Assembly: GCA_963847145.1 (NCBI GenBank)
Contig: CAWJYN010000001.1
Coordinates: forward strand, 1-64,000
DNA length: 64,000 nt
Source: JABFRJ01 sp963847145
GTDB lineage: Bacteria > Pseudomonadota > Alphaproteobacteria > Rhizobiales > Hyphomicrobiaceae
Reading direction: 5' to 3'
This document shows, in pieces, positions 28,139-37,625 of the stretch. A model generated the notes under the pieces. The model ran no database searches, was not told where the DNA came from, and was given only the letters and a program-made list of their open reading frames with translations. Within the stretch, counting starts at the first letter, position 1, and each line of letters begins with the position of its first letter. Position numbers and translations under genes: made by a program.

Positions 28139-29713
28139 ATGATCACCGACCGCTCTGCTGAACTCGCGGATGTTCTTAGTGAGACGTCGCCTATCAAGCG
28201 AACACTTTTGCTATGGGCAAAGTGCCAGGCCGCAAGGAAGGCGAATAGTGCAGGAGGAACCGATATCGCGCATGCGGCGGCGACCGATCTATGGAACTCT
28301 TGGGCGAAGATTGTGGCTGGGAAAAAGCCGAACGAGAAGGAATGGTCTCGCAAACAGCGACTGACTGGGGACGAGAGCTGGACGGACTGGTTGGGCCGAC
28401 ACAACCAGGCCAGTTCGCGCTATCTACGAGATGCAGCTGCTGATTTCTCCGGCCAGACTCTGATGGCGGAAGATGGTGCGCCGTTGGACTTCTCAGGGTT
28501 TGTGTTTCCTGGACCCGCACTGTTTGAAAATAACACCCAATTTAAGTCTGACGTATCATTCAGAGGAGCCCACTTCCATGACGATGCGTTATTCGGGGGG
28601 GCTTCATTTGCTGGCGTCGCAAAGTTCTCCGACGCCGTCTTTGAGCAAGACGCGGGTTTTAGCCGCGCAGTGTTTCTGGGCGACTACAATTGGTTCAACA
28701 ACTGTCACTTCAAGCTGTCAAGCCGGTTTCGGGGCAGCAGGTTTGAACAGCAAGCTCTGTTTTTTGATTCGAAGTTCGACGACTTGGCGTGGTTCTTTAT
28801 GACTGAGTTCAATAGTGCTGCCGATTTCTCCGGAGCAACCTTCTCCGGCGATGCAGTTTTTAAATCGATGAAGGCGCGGTCGGCAGTAGAATTTAGCGGT
28901 GCGCGATTCCTGCAAGTCCCCGATTTCACACAAGCTACCTTTGCCCAACCGCCGCGCCTGGATAATTTTACTGTACCGGGTCTTGGGCTGCTTCGATCAA
29001 TTGCGGGTCTCGCAAAAAGCACCGCCGGATGGAAGCGCGAAGATGCCCTCAAGAGGGATAATGCTTATCGAGGATGGCAGGCTAGCGCGAGCACAGCGGA
29101 AATGTATCGGGCAATGCGTACTTTGGGTTTAACATCGAGCGCTGCGGCGGGACGCCTTCAGCAGAACGAAGTTCGAGCGCGGCGCTGGACGGAAGATAAG
29201 CCTTGGAGTGCGGAGTTTGTTTGCGGCTTGCTCTTCGACATTTTTTCCGGTTTTGGAAAATCAATCGCGCGCCCGCTTGTTTTTTGGGCGGCGGCCACAG
29301 CAATCTTCGCCGCCATTTATATGTCCGGCCACCTAAATCGTCGCGTTGATGTCAGTGGTGGGCGAGCAGCCACAATCATGGAAAGCGCTCTTTCAATCAC
29401 CGGTCTCGGCCCTGCTAGCGATTGCCTTGCTGGTAAAAAGACACTCAACGATCCTGTTTCCTCTGCTTGGTTAACCTCCCTTAGGCAGAGCATGGTGGTC
29501 AACTTGAACCAGTCGGAGAAAATCTCACAGGCCCAGGCATGTCTCTATGGAATGTACGACAAAGGATCTACCTACGGAGTGATTGCCGAGCAACAAATTG
29601 TTCCCGCCATTCCGAACTGGATAGTTCTGGCCGGCGCCGTGCAGTCACTTTTGTCAGCTGCTCTGATATTCTTCTTTCTTCTGGCCTTGAAACGCCAGTT
29701 CCAGATCAAATAA
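28139..29713 (+). CDS. pentapeptide-repeat protein with C-terminal membrane segments
   Basis: A 524-residue intact protein. Residues about 100-280 carry quasi-repeats with F or A at five-residue steps (SFRGAHFHDDALFGGASFAG, AKFSDAVFEQDAGFSRAVFL, FSGATFSGDAVFKSMKARSA), which build a right-handed beta-helix. The N-terminal 100 residues are helical and charged. The C-terminal part has a TM segment ARPLVFWAAATAIFAAIYMS, a loop of about 110 residues, and a second TM IVLAGAVQSLLSAALIFFFL with a basic tail. This domain order occurs in pentapeptide proteins fused to ion-channel-like modules; the pore motif is not obvious. It overlaps the convergent ligase gene by eight bases. Confidence 0.75.
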   Translation: MITDRSAELADVLSETSPIKRTLLLWAKCQAARKANSAGGTDIAHAAATDLWNSWAKIVAGKKPNEKEWSRKQRLTGDESWTDWLGRHNQASSRYLRDAAADFSGQTLMAEDGAPLDFSGFVFPGPALFENNTQFKSDVSFRGAHFHDDALFGGASFAGVAKFSDAVFEQDAGFSRAVFLGDYNWFNNCHFKLSSRFRGSRFEQQALFFDSKFDDLAWFFMTEFNSAADFSGATFSGDAVFKSMKARSAVEFSGARFLQVPDFTQATFAQPPRLDNFTVPGLGLLRSIAGLAKSTAGWKREDALKRDNAYRGWQASASTAEMYRAMRTLGLTSSAAAGRLQQNEVRARRWTEDKPWSAEFVCGLLFDIFSGFGKSIARPLVFWAAATAIFAAIYMSGHLNRRVDVSGGRAATIMESALSITGLGPASDCLAGKKTLNDPVSSAWLTSLRQSMVVNLNQSEKISQAQACLYGMYDKGSTYGVIAEQQIVPAIPNWIVLAGAVQSLLSAALIFFFLLALKRQFQIK

Positions 29714-31148
29714 GCGGTCCGAGGGACGGCAGCTCGCACCGAATTGGCCGCCGTTTGGTGAGCCGACCGCAAGGCGGCTCACCTTCGAAGGGTTCGACTG
29801 CGAGCTTGATGCGACCGCGCATGACTTCATTCAGCATCACATTCACGCTGGTGGCGAACGATGTGCCGTGCGCCGTCGGCGCACGCGCTGCAAGTTTGAA
29901 TGACAGACTGATGGTGTCGCGCTCGCGTTGGATCATGCGGTAGTCGATGACACCCAAGCCCTCGTCGGCGATGCTTCGGTACACAACGTCGAGCAGCATG
30001 CCGGATGGAACCAGTGTTCCGTCAAGCGCGTGGAAGGCATCCAGGCACCGGCCTCCAACGGAATCCAACTGGCCCCAGCCGATGTTCCGCCAAGATTGAC
30101 CAGCGTGTCTCGGACGACGAAAGAGGTCGCCGGTTTTGTACCGGATCAATGGCTGCACGTCATTCAGGAGGCCCGTGATCACAGCTTCCCCGAACTCGCC
30201 ATCAGGCGTCGACTTGCCGGTTCTCGGATCGAGGAGTTCAACATGAACGCTATCGTCGTGCGTGTAGTACCGGCCATCTGGAAGCTGAAGAGCAATCCGC
30301 GTCAATTCTTCCGAGCTGAACTCGTCACGGCACGGGCATCCGAACACCTCGCCTAGCCAGTTGCGTTCGCTAACTGTCGATTGTTCTGAGTTGGTGATCA
30401 GCAATTTAAGTCGCAGTGCATCGGGGTCGATGTGTTTGGAAATCGCGCTAAGGACGGAGGGATATCCAGAAAGAGTTGACGGCCCTAAGCTCTTCACGAC
30501 GTCTGCGAGATCCTTTGGCGGCATCAACGTCGACGCAAAGGTCGTGCGCCAAGCGCCGCCAACCGAATTGGCGTACCATGGCATCGTCGCGACCTGAAGA
30601 TTCATGTCGTCAGGCGTCACAGCATAATCCGACTGCAGAGCAAATTGTCGGATCCCGTGCAGGGTATCGAGCAAAATCGCATCGAGCGGATAGTAGGTTT
30701 CGAGCGTCAAGCCGGACGAACCCGAGCTGATGGTTCGGAAGAGCTTTGACCGATCCGGCTGCCTAAGCCGAGCGAAGCCCTTGTTGCCATCGGCAACGAC
30801 TTCAGTTTTGGCAAGTGGCGGCAAGCGGTGAAAGTCGTCCCACGTGCGAAGTCGCGGAAGCGACTTCCAGTGCGACCGGTAGAGCGAAGACGTTGCCCAC
30901 GTGGTGCCGACCAAGTCGGTGATCCGCTCGAATTGATCGCTCTTGATCTGCGAGGTTGGTTTGAACGGCGCAGCCATCACGCTCGCCAGATTGCTTTCGG
31001 CAAGCGCGGCGAGCTGTTCGACCTCGGATGGTGCGAGCAGTCGAGCGGCGGGCGTCGGCTTGCCGGCCAGCGGCCTCTCCCAATACTGCTGTTGCACGGC
31101 CCCTCCGACAGATTGAATCCAACCCCTTGGCAGCGCATCAGCTAACAT
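29706..31148 (-). CDS. PaaK/CapK-like adenylate-forming enzyme
   Basis: A 480-residue intact member of the phenylacetate-CoA ligase/CapK family. The phosphate-binding loop is FRTISSGSSGLTLETYYPLD (TSGSTG equivalent). ITNSEQSTVSERNWLGEVFG and EFSSEELTRIALQLPDGRYY match the A4-A5 region, and PLIRYKTGDLFRR is the YxTGD motif. The C-terminal subdomain carries DYRMIQRERDTISLSFKLAA. Such enzymes activate a carboxylate with ATP. ATG 31148 (MLADALPRGWIQSVGGAVQQ) is preferred; a frame extending 20 codons upstream exists. The membrane protein gene lies about 100 bases upstream on the same strand. Confidence 0.75.
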   Translation of the reverse strand: MLADALPRGWIQSVGGAVQQQYWERPLAGKPTPAARLLAPSEVEQLAALAESNLASVMAAPFKPTSQIKSDQFERITDLVGTTWATSSLYRSHWKSLPRLRTWDDFHRLPPLAKTEVVADGNKGFARLRQPDRSKLFRTISSGSSGLTLETYYPLDAILLDTLHGIRQFALQSDYAVTPDDMNLQVATMPWYANSVGGAWRTTFASTLMPPKDLADVVKSLGPSTLSGYPSVLSAISKHIDPDALRLKLLITNSEQSTVSERNWLGEVFGCPCRDEFSSEELTRIALQLPDGRYYTHDDSVHVELLDPRTGKSTPDGEFGEAVITGLLNDVQPLIRYKTGDLFRRPRHAGQSWRNIGWGQLDSVGGRCLDAFHALDGTLVPSGMLLDVVYRSIADEGLGVIDYRMIQRERDTISLSFKLAARAPTAHGTSFATSVNVMLNEVMRGRIKLAVEPFEGEPPCGRLTKRRPIRCELPSLGPLI

Positions 31149-31255
31149 GGATACGCCGCATAACGAAGGCACTTCTCCACACTTCTCCCCCAGCCGCACG
31201 CGAAGCAAGAGCGGCGCCCCGGCAAGTGCCGGAGTGCCACGCTTGTTGCCGACGT

Positions 31256-31807
31256 TCAGCGGCCGTTGCGCTGCAGATCTTCGAAGAAACCTCCAGCGGT
31301 GCGATCCGAAGTAGTGCTACCCGTTCCGGCTCGGCACTGCTTCAGTTCTCGTTGGGTTCGAGACAGGTTGACCGCAAGCCTCTCGGCGTTGTCCTTCATG
31401 TCGCGAACACGTTGCTTACAAACGAGAAGCTCTTCCTGCAGCGGCCGTTCCATTCGACCGATCAACTCCTTCATCTCGTCGGCCGAGAGCGACTGTGTCT
31501 CACGGACGAGTCTGATCACGCGCAGGCTCTCTTCTACCCGGCCAGGCGTCATCCTCATCTCGCGCAATTCGTGCACGAACTCGGGGAACGCCTTGGCGAA
31601 CTCGGTGGCAATTTTGACTGCTGTGCCAATCTTGTCGCCATGCATGTATGCTTTGTAGCCCCCTGCGATCACGAGCGCGACGTAAACGCCGCGGCGCAAG
31701 CGCCGGAAGCCTACGCGCCAACCGGTGCCCCGCTTTTCGCCGGACCTCGGCAAGCGCACATCGTGTCCTCGGCGTCCGGCCTGAGGGATAAAGTTCAAAT
31801 CTTCCAT
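31256..31807 (-). CDS. single-TM coiled-coil protein, unrecognised
   Basis: A 183-residue intact protein, start MEDLNFIPQAGRRGHDVRLP with an AGGTG ribosome site. A basic segment (GWRVGFRRLRRG) precedes a TM helix VYVALVIAGGYKAYMHG, then a long helical region (VKIATEFAKAFPEFVHELRE, EMKELIGRMERPLQEELLVC, NAERLAVNLSRTQRELKQC) with heptad-like leucines. Family unknown. It is co-directional with the PaaK-like gene and could anchor or recruit it; this is inference. Confidence 0.55.
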   Translation of the reverse strand: MEDLNFIPQAGRRGHDVRLPRSGEKRGTGWRVGFRRLRRGVYVALVIAGGYKAYMHGDKIGTAVKIATEFAKAFPEFVHELREMRMTPGRVEESLRVIRLVRETQSLSADEMKELIGRMERPLQEELLVCKQRVRDMKDNAERLAVNLSRTQRELKQCRAGTGSTTSDRTAGGFFEDLQRNGR

Positions 31808-32158
31808 GGGTTCACCTGGAACTAAGTGAACCCCCCGAGGGGTGCCAGATCTGGCGCCAACTGCCTCATCATGAGGCCGGTCGACAGTGGAGGCTGCAGC
31901 AACCACCAAAGATCGCGTAAAGCACCCTTAATGCTCTGACTATACACACGAATTTCACATGCACGAGTGCTGTGGGCCGCCGCGCAACGCATCAACTAGT
32001 AGTGGCAACCATAATCAACCAGCGGCTAATCTTGTCGGAGTAGCACCTGCGGTCGCCGTCGGTCGCAGGCTGTAGCAAGTCGTTGCATGCTGTGGCATGC
32101 TGCAGTACGTTGACGCGGAGGGGCAGGTTGTACCTCAAGTCTGGCGCGGGAGGGAAGC

Positions 32159-32425
32159 ATGGCGGCAAGTACTGCTTTGGCCGACTACACTTTGCTGCTC
32201 ACTTACCCAGAGCGCGTAGCTTTGCTCGCAGAGGCTTGGCAATTTTCGGACCTCAAGGGTATGGCGGATATGATGACATATCCCGACAAGGATCAGCTTG
32301 CCAAATGGTGGAGAGGCATTGCGAAAAGAACCGCGACAGCTGACGACGCCAAAATAAATGCTTCGATCAAAGGTCTTGTTAAATATCTGGAAGAGAAAAA
32401 ATTCCTAGCGAAGCATTCAGTTTAA
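32159..32425 (+). CDS. hypothetical protein
   Basis: An 88-residue intact frame MAASTALADYTLLLTYPERV, then LLAEAWQFSDLKGMADMMTY and KWWRGIAKRTATADDAKINA, all-helical by composition. A GGGAGGG ribosome site (about 32,149-32,155) precedes the ATG. No family recognised. It stands alone in a 2-kb low-GC region between two minus-strand operons. Confidence 0.5.
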   Translation: MAASTALADYTLLLTYPERVALLAEAWQFSDLKGMADMMTYPDKDQLAKWWRGIAKRTATADDAKINASIKGLVKYLEEKKFLAKHSV

Positions 32426-32712
32426 TTCGCAAGAGCTTTCAAATGCCCTTCGCCCGAATACACCAGCGGTAAATTTGATACGCTTATTAAATGGGACGGC
32501 TAGCGGAAAGCGGCAATTGATAAGCAAACAGCAAGTTTGAAGAAGGAGATGATAGGAGATCGAAATGCGGGATACGCAATCATGGTGCGCTTAGGTATGA
32601 GCAAATCTCCAATCGTGTCAGAGCCGGCTATTTGCCATGCATTAGGTCTGATTTCCGATAGTAATTGACGCGGGTGCTACTTAATGGAGCGTTGAGATAT
32701 AGAGAGAAGTAC

Positions 32713-33151
32713 ATGACGCAGCCAGAAGCTACTGGTTCGCTCTACGTATCCGCCGACGACATTGCGACCGTGGCTGGTGTCGACACCGATGCACAGAAGC
32801 ATACGACGACACCGTTCTTTGCTTTATTCGGATCGACCTTTCAAGGGAGGCGTGGAGATGCAAACAAGTGGTTGAGCGGGACTATTACAATGAGGGGCGA
32901 TCTCGGATTGGCTCGGCCTACCGCATGGCCATTACTAAAGCGCCCGAAGCGGAACAAAATCTTGATTGGGAACAGTTTTGTCAAAAATATGCGACGTTTT
33001 CCTTTTTGCAGCCCGAAGGTTATAAGCCTAAAATCAACGGCAAAACCCGCTATGGGAGACGCTTGACGCCTTGGGCGACGTTCAGCCCTCTGGAATGGAT
33101 CAGGCGCAGTTGATGCCCATAGAAGAGGTGCCGACATTCTCGCTACTCTAG
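32713..33151 (+). CDS. hypothetical protein (frameshifted)
   Basis: Three abutting frames join into one protein of about 145 residues: MTQPEATGSLYVSADDIATV to FFALFGSTFQG, then VERDYYNEGRSRIGSAYRMA, ITKAPEAEQNLDWEQFCQKY and FLQPEGYKPKINGKTRYG, then TLDALGDVQPSGMDQAQLMP to a TAG at 33149-33151. Codon use in each part is coding-like. Two indels (near 32,845 and 33,060) are implied. No family recognised. Confidence 0.4.
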
Positions 33152-33304
33152 AAGCCAATAAGCTTTTGGGGTCCCTAAGCATAGACGCTAACTGATGATA
33201 TGTTTGATGAGTATGAGATTCCTTTTGGGCGTCCATTGGTAAGGCTTAAACTGTGTAAGACACCTGGATGTTTAGCTTGCGAATGCCAGTTTAAATTTAA
33301 ACAT

Positions 33305-34043
33305 CTTACCTTTTGGTCAACCTTGCTATCAGTTGAGCGTGGTATTGCCAATATCCGATCAAGTCTATTTTGCTGACCTCCTGCTCCAAGGCTTTACCAG
33401 TAAGTTCGGCGTCAGATGATGCTGCGCATGAAAATTCTGCCGAAGTGTCAACCGCCGAACTAGCCAGTTCGACTTGATGTTTTTTCCGTGGTCACTGTCG
33501 GTGTAAGAAAGCTTCACATGTTCCGGCAGTGAGAAAAATGCCTCGATTACAAATGCGCCCAAATATACTGGAATGCAATACAACAAAATCGTAGCAGTTG
33601 TCACGAGCATGCAGGCGGTTACTACGATACCGACCCAGAAGACGAGCGCGGCATGATTGATTGCAACAATCGATCGATCATGCTCTCTTAAGTAGCTTGG
33701 GTAACGACTTGTGCATATTCGGGCATGAGTAATTGCTGTCGAACACACCGGCTCGATGAAGATCTGACTTAGATATTGTTTTATCGTTTCGATTTTGTGA
33801 TCGCCTTCGGGATCATCGGGCGTGCCGACAAGCCGATGATGCTCCAAGTGGTAGCGCCGATAGACTTGATAGTTCACAAACACTGTCGCACCAACGAGAG
33901 TGCCAAGCAGCGTGTTTCCTGCGGAGCGGCGCTTGTGCGTCAGGTGATGGCATATAGGAACTGCCATGATCGAATAAGCGAGCATCGCCAAAAATAGAAA
34001 GATGTCGATTGCCCAGTCATGGTTGACTTGCCTGGGCGCGCAT
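33305..34043 (-). CDS. membrane fatty-acid desaturase-like di-iron enzyme
   Basis: About 245 residues. The three histidine boxes are visible: ICHHLTHKRR (HxxxH), YHLEHHRL (HxxHH) and NFHAQHHLTPN (HxxHH). Between them are hydrophobic spans (AMLAYSIMAVP, GIVVTACMLVTTATILLYCI). The start ATG 34043 overlaps the upstream stop (TAATG) and is followed by one indel before HDWAIDIFLF. A second indel near 33,385 leads to the family-like end ALEQEVSKIDLIGYWQYHAQ and a TAA at 33305-33307. It is the last gene of the amidinotransferase operon. A desaturase gene (desI) also accompanies the amidinotransferase gene amtA in the phaseolotoxin cluster. Confidence 0.75.
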
Positions 34044-34578
34044 TAGCACAACAAGCGTGACGTCTGGCCTGGATAGTCGGGCGACACATGCGGAAGGCCG
34101 AGCGTCGTATCGATAATGCGGGCCCCATTGAGCACCCCGTCGTAACACGCTAGATCACCGCTCATCGCGGCTACAGCTGGGTGTCCCGGGTACTTTTTGA
34201 GTGCGTCTTCCATGGACAACTGCTCGTCATCGCTGAGATCGCTGTTGGCTAGAGTTGGAAAGAACACTGTCCCGCTGCCCTTGCTCTATCACCGACACGA
34301 TGGCGGTCTCGCGCTTTCCGTAGTGGAGATCGCAGTGCAGAATCGGTGTGTGCGTGACAAGCGGAGCATCGAGGATCTTTCGAGAGCACAACCGACAATT
34401 CTTCGACGCAAAGCTCAACTCCGGCTGATCTCGCTCCGCTTAGCATCAATGAGATTCTTGTCGGCGACGACCTGACCGAGGTCGTCGGAGCGTCCTTCCT
34501 GCTTAGGACGCTCCACCATTCCAGAGCCCCCGCCTGCGATACGCGGTCCTCGTAGTCGCGAATTGTGATCGTGGCCAT
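34043..34578 (-). CDS. unrecognised protein of the amidinotransferase operon (frameshifted)
   Basis: About 178 residues after joining frames: MATITIRDYEDRVSQAGALE, WWSVLSRKDAPTT, VVADKNLIDAKRSEI, LCVEELSVVLSKILDAPLVT, HTPILHCDLHYGKRETAIVS, VIEQGQRDSVLFPTLANSDL and DYPGQTSRLLC. The histidine and aspartate cluster HTPILHCDLHYGK could be a metal site, but no family was recognised. The stop overlaps the desaturase start (TAATG), so the two are coupled. Two or three indels (near 34,270, 34,370 and 34,480). Confidence 0.5.
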
Positions 34579-34602
34579 CACATTTCCCAGAGGGGCGACG
34601 TT

Positions 34603-34878
34603 CTACTGCCTGCTGCCGCCGCGACGACAGAGCGGCGGCGCAAAATCGGAGAGTTCTGGCCCATCGATCATGGTTTGAACGCACCAGCCCTTGCCAAGCC
34701 CATCCGTCCAGTCGTCCATGAGCCGGAGACACCAATTGGGCTCGGCCATTTCGTCATCGAGTGCGAGTGCCCGTCGCCAAATGAGTAGCTTTGCGTCTTG
34801 GTCGCGAAGGACATCCGGCCCACTCCCAACGCGAACACAACGGGTCAGTCCAGGGTGGTTATAGTCGCTGATAAGCAT
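34603..34878 (-). CDS. unrecognised small protein of the amidinotransferase operon
   Basis: A 91-residue intact frame MLISDYNHPGLTRCVRVGSG, then DVLRDQDAKLLIWRRALALD and WCLRLMDDWTDGLGKGWCVQ. Rich in W and D. It starts seven bases after the adenylation enzyme stop, with a GAGG ribosome site overlapping that stop, and ends about 25 bases before the next gene. No family recognised. The tight packing makes it part of the pathway. Confidence 0.55.
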   Translation of the reverse strand: MLISDYNHPGLTRCVRVGSGPDVLRDQDAKLLIWRRALALDDEMAEPNWCLRLMDDWTDGLGKGWCVQTMIDGPELSDFAPPLCRRGGSRQ

Positions 34879-34885
34879 GGCCACC

Positions 34886-36327
34886 TCAGGGCAGGTCGGC
34901 ATAACTTTTCTTCTTGCTCTTCGTCTGCGGCACTGAAGCGATCGGCAGGTAGTTGGCCGGCATCATGTAACGCGGCAGCCGTGCCGACAAGTGCTCACGC
35001 AGCTCCGGCATCCAGGCATCATCTTTCGCTATGAAGCGCAACTGAACATGAACCGTGATCTCATGTGATCGCGTTGTCGTAGGTTGCAAGGCAGGTGTGT
35101 ACGAGTGGGCAACTTTCAACGGCGTTTTCTATCTCGCGTGCCTCAACCCGATGGCCTTCGGGCCGCCACATCCGATCCTTCGCCCCAAAAATCGGACAGT
35201 GTTTGAGGACACTGCTTCGACGAAATCGCCAGTGGCAAATTGCTCAACGGAAAGAACGGCTTCGCAAAGTCAGTCGACGGTTGCACATGTCCGCTGAAGA
35301 GCCCTGCCCCAGTGAGAAGCAGTTCGCCGTCGCTGCCGAGTTGTGGCGTGACGGATGTGGCTTCGATCCAGGTCGAGCATGTTGAGGTCCGCATGGTCAC
35401 TCGGCGACAAGCGCCGCGAAGGCCCGTGTGTGAACTCTGTCGCTCCCAGCTGATTGTAAACTTTACCGGCCGCAACGATTGGCGCCAGCAATGTTGCAAG
35501 CCGCGACGGGATAACCTCGCCGGTAAGCATCAACCGTCGCAGCGACGTCAACGCCTCATGGGGGTTAGGCTTCGCTTCAAGTAGTGAACGCGCATAGGTC
35601 GGGACGGTAAAGAGCGACGTGATGCCTTGCGATGCGATGTACTCGAGTGTTGCGACTGGTTGGTCGAGCAAGAATCGGGAAGGAGATCAACTGTGCCGCC
35701 GACGGCCCAAGTGGCGCCAAGGTCGAGCACTGAGACATCGAATGCAAGGTTTACTTCGTTTCCCACGATATCGTCTTCTTTCAGCTCAACGTCAGAAATG
35801 AATGACCTCTGGGCGGCATAAGCCGCTTGATGCCCAAACATGATGCCTTTAGGGGTGCCTGTGGACCCCGACGTGAACAGGACGTACGCGCAGCCCTCAG
35901 GGGTGGCGACAGGATCAGATCCTTCTGGCAAATGCGCATCGCTGAGCCGTATGACCGGCGTCGTGCCGCTGTAAGCCTCTGCCGCATGCGAAAGGTCGGA
36001 GGTTCCTACGTCCAAAAGAAGTGCGGGCTGCAACTGCTCAATCATATTGACGAGGCGTGGCGCCTTCTGAGACGGCAACAAGTAGGAATAGGCTCGACCG
36101 CTCAAAAGAACTCCAAGGATGGCGATGGCTGCTTGCGCGCTTTTGTCGCCAGCGATCGCCACGGGTCGCACCGAACCGGGAACAGTTTTTTGAACGACCG
36201 CCGCCACACGCAATGCTCGTTCCAGTACTTCTCTGTAAGTCAAACGCTCGTCGCGATCCACAAGTGCGATCTTGCTTGGCCGAAGCGCGGCGTTTCGCAA
36301 AAACCCAGAGTGAAGCATTTTAGTCAT
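34886..36327 (-). CDS. stand-alone amino-acid adenylation enzyme (frameshifted)
   Basis: About 480 residues of an AMP-binding, NRPS-type A domain with no visible carrier or condensation domain. It starts MTKMLHSGFLRNAALRPSKI; LVDRDERLTYREVLERALRV is the first core region. YVLFTSGSTGTPKGIMFGHQ is core A3, NEVNLAFDVSVLDLGATWAV core A4, and KVYNQLGATEFT resembles core A5 (NxYGPTE). The C-terminal subdomain ends LPRYMMPANYLPIASVPQTK SKKKSYADLP with the catalytic lysine region. Indels near 35,640, 35,420 and 35,120. It is 40 bases downstream of the amidinotransferase. A carboxylic or amino acid would be activated as an acyl-adenylate. Confidence 0.78.
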
Positions 36328-36367
36328 GGAACACTACCTATGAAGCCTGTCCGTAAGTCGCCAAAAA

Positions 36368-37474
36368 TCATTTATCGTCTCGGGTGATATCGCAAGTGGC
36401 GCAGTGTAATCCGCCTCCGAATGGATATGCATCGCGAAAAGGCACAGGGATAACCTCGAAGCCAAGCTTGTCCAGCTGCTCCATCTGATTGTGCTCACTA
36501 GCTTCGACGCACACGATTTTTTCACTTAGACACAAAACATTCATGCTGAGCCAAACAGATGAGTATGTCAGCGGTGGCGAATGCGTGTGAGCGGGTTGTG
36601 CCGCCAGTACGATTTCCCAGCCGTCTCGAACAAGAAATGCAATCTGCTCTTTGATAGGAGGCCGCGCAGGATTGCATAATACCAGCCCGGCGACGAATTG
36701 GAAGAAACGTACAATCGATGTGCGCAGGGAAGGCGTCGCCCAGGAAAATTGAGGGCATGGACCCGATGGCTGGGAAAGTGTCGCCGTAGCCAGTCAATTC
36801 CTTTCCGGTTTGTCGTGAAGCCATGCTGTACGATGAGATGTTTGCCGCATCGCACAATGTCGGCGGCATCGAACAGTGGCTCATCTTCCGTTGTAACAAA
36901 TTCTCGCTCGGCCACCCATTTCCTACGCCTTTCTATGCTGATTGAATCATCCAGGTATCCCGTTCGGAACGAGCTATCCGCAAGTCTCGGTCGCGGGGCT
37001 GCTTCATGACGCATCCCTGCGTCTTCTTGCATGTAGCGAGCTATTAATGAGCGGTACCCCAGGTACTCGAAGTGCCTGGATCGAAAGCTCATCAGGAGCT
37101 CAAATCTCTCGTCCAATCGTGATGATGCAGTCACGGGGGCTCATCCAGCCGAACATTGAGCCGTTTGACAGCGAGAAATCTGGCGTTCGAACCTCCTGTC
37201 GATCGAACGGGATAGGAGAAGGTCGGTCCACGCGAACTCCACGTTTTTCAAGAATGCGGGCGAAGTCGTCGAGCTGTTGGTTCGCCTTTGCAATTGCATC
37301 CACTGTCCGTGGTCCATGCCGCCCTCGCATGTCGCTATCCACAGGAACACGCGCCATGAAAGCAGGCTCGGGCGCAGGGATTGCGCTTGCGTCGGCCCGT
37401 CCCACTATGGTGTGCCGAAGCGTGCCCCACTCCGTCCAGCACTCGACATGCGTCGGCTCAAATTTCAACACCAT
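36368..37474 (-). CDS. arginine-type amidinotransferase (AGAT/AmtA family, frameshifted)
   Basis: About 369 residues, normal for L-arginine:amine amidinotransferases. The start MVLKFEPTHVECWTEWGTLR HTIVGRAD matches the family opening (xxWTEWDPLEEVIVGR). Later come MFGWMSPRDCIITIGREI, RHFEYLGYRSLIARYM, DEPLFDAADIVRCGKHLIVQ (catalytic Asp), HGFTTNRKGIDWLRRHF, FPAHIDCTF (catalytic His) and the C-terminal FGGGLHCATCD with the nucleophilic Cys. Such enzymes move the amidino group of arginine to an amine (glycine, lysine and others). A CGGGAG ribosome site precedes ATG 37474. Indels near 37,100, 36,730, 36,630 and 36,470. Confidence 0.85.
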
Positions 37475-37625
37475 CTCCCGTTTGCCCGGCCAATGATAAT
37501 GCGTTGCCGTTCAGCCTGCTTCATCGATTGATCGACGCTAGATTCTTGCTCGCTGCGGTCTGACTTTCTGCTGATCGGCGCGGGTCGTACCTCCAGGCAT
37601 CACCACGCGACACAGGAGGTCTACC

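Noticed and set aside
32083..32110. GCATGCTGTGGCATGCTGC repeat as a regulatory element
   Set aside because: Only two short copies and no adjacent partner; likely chance.
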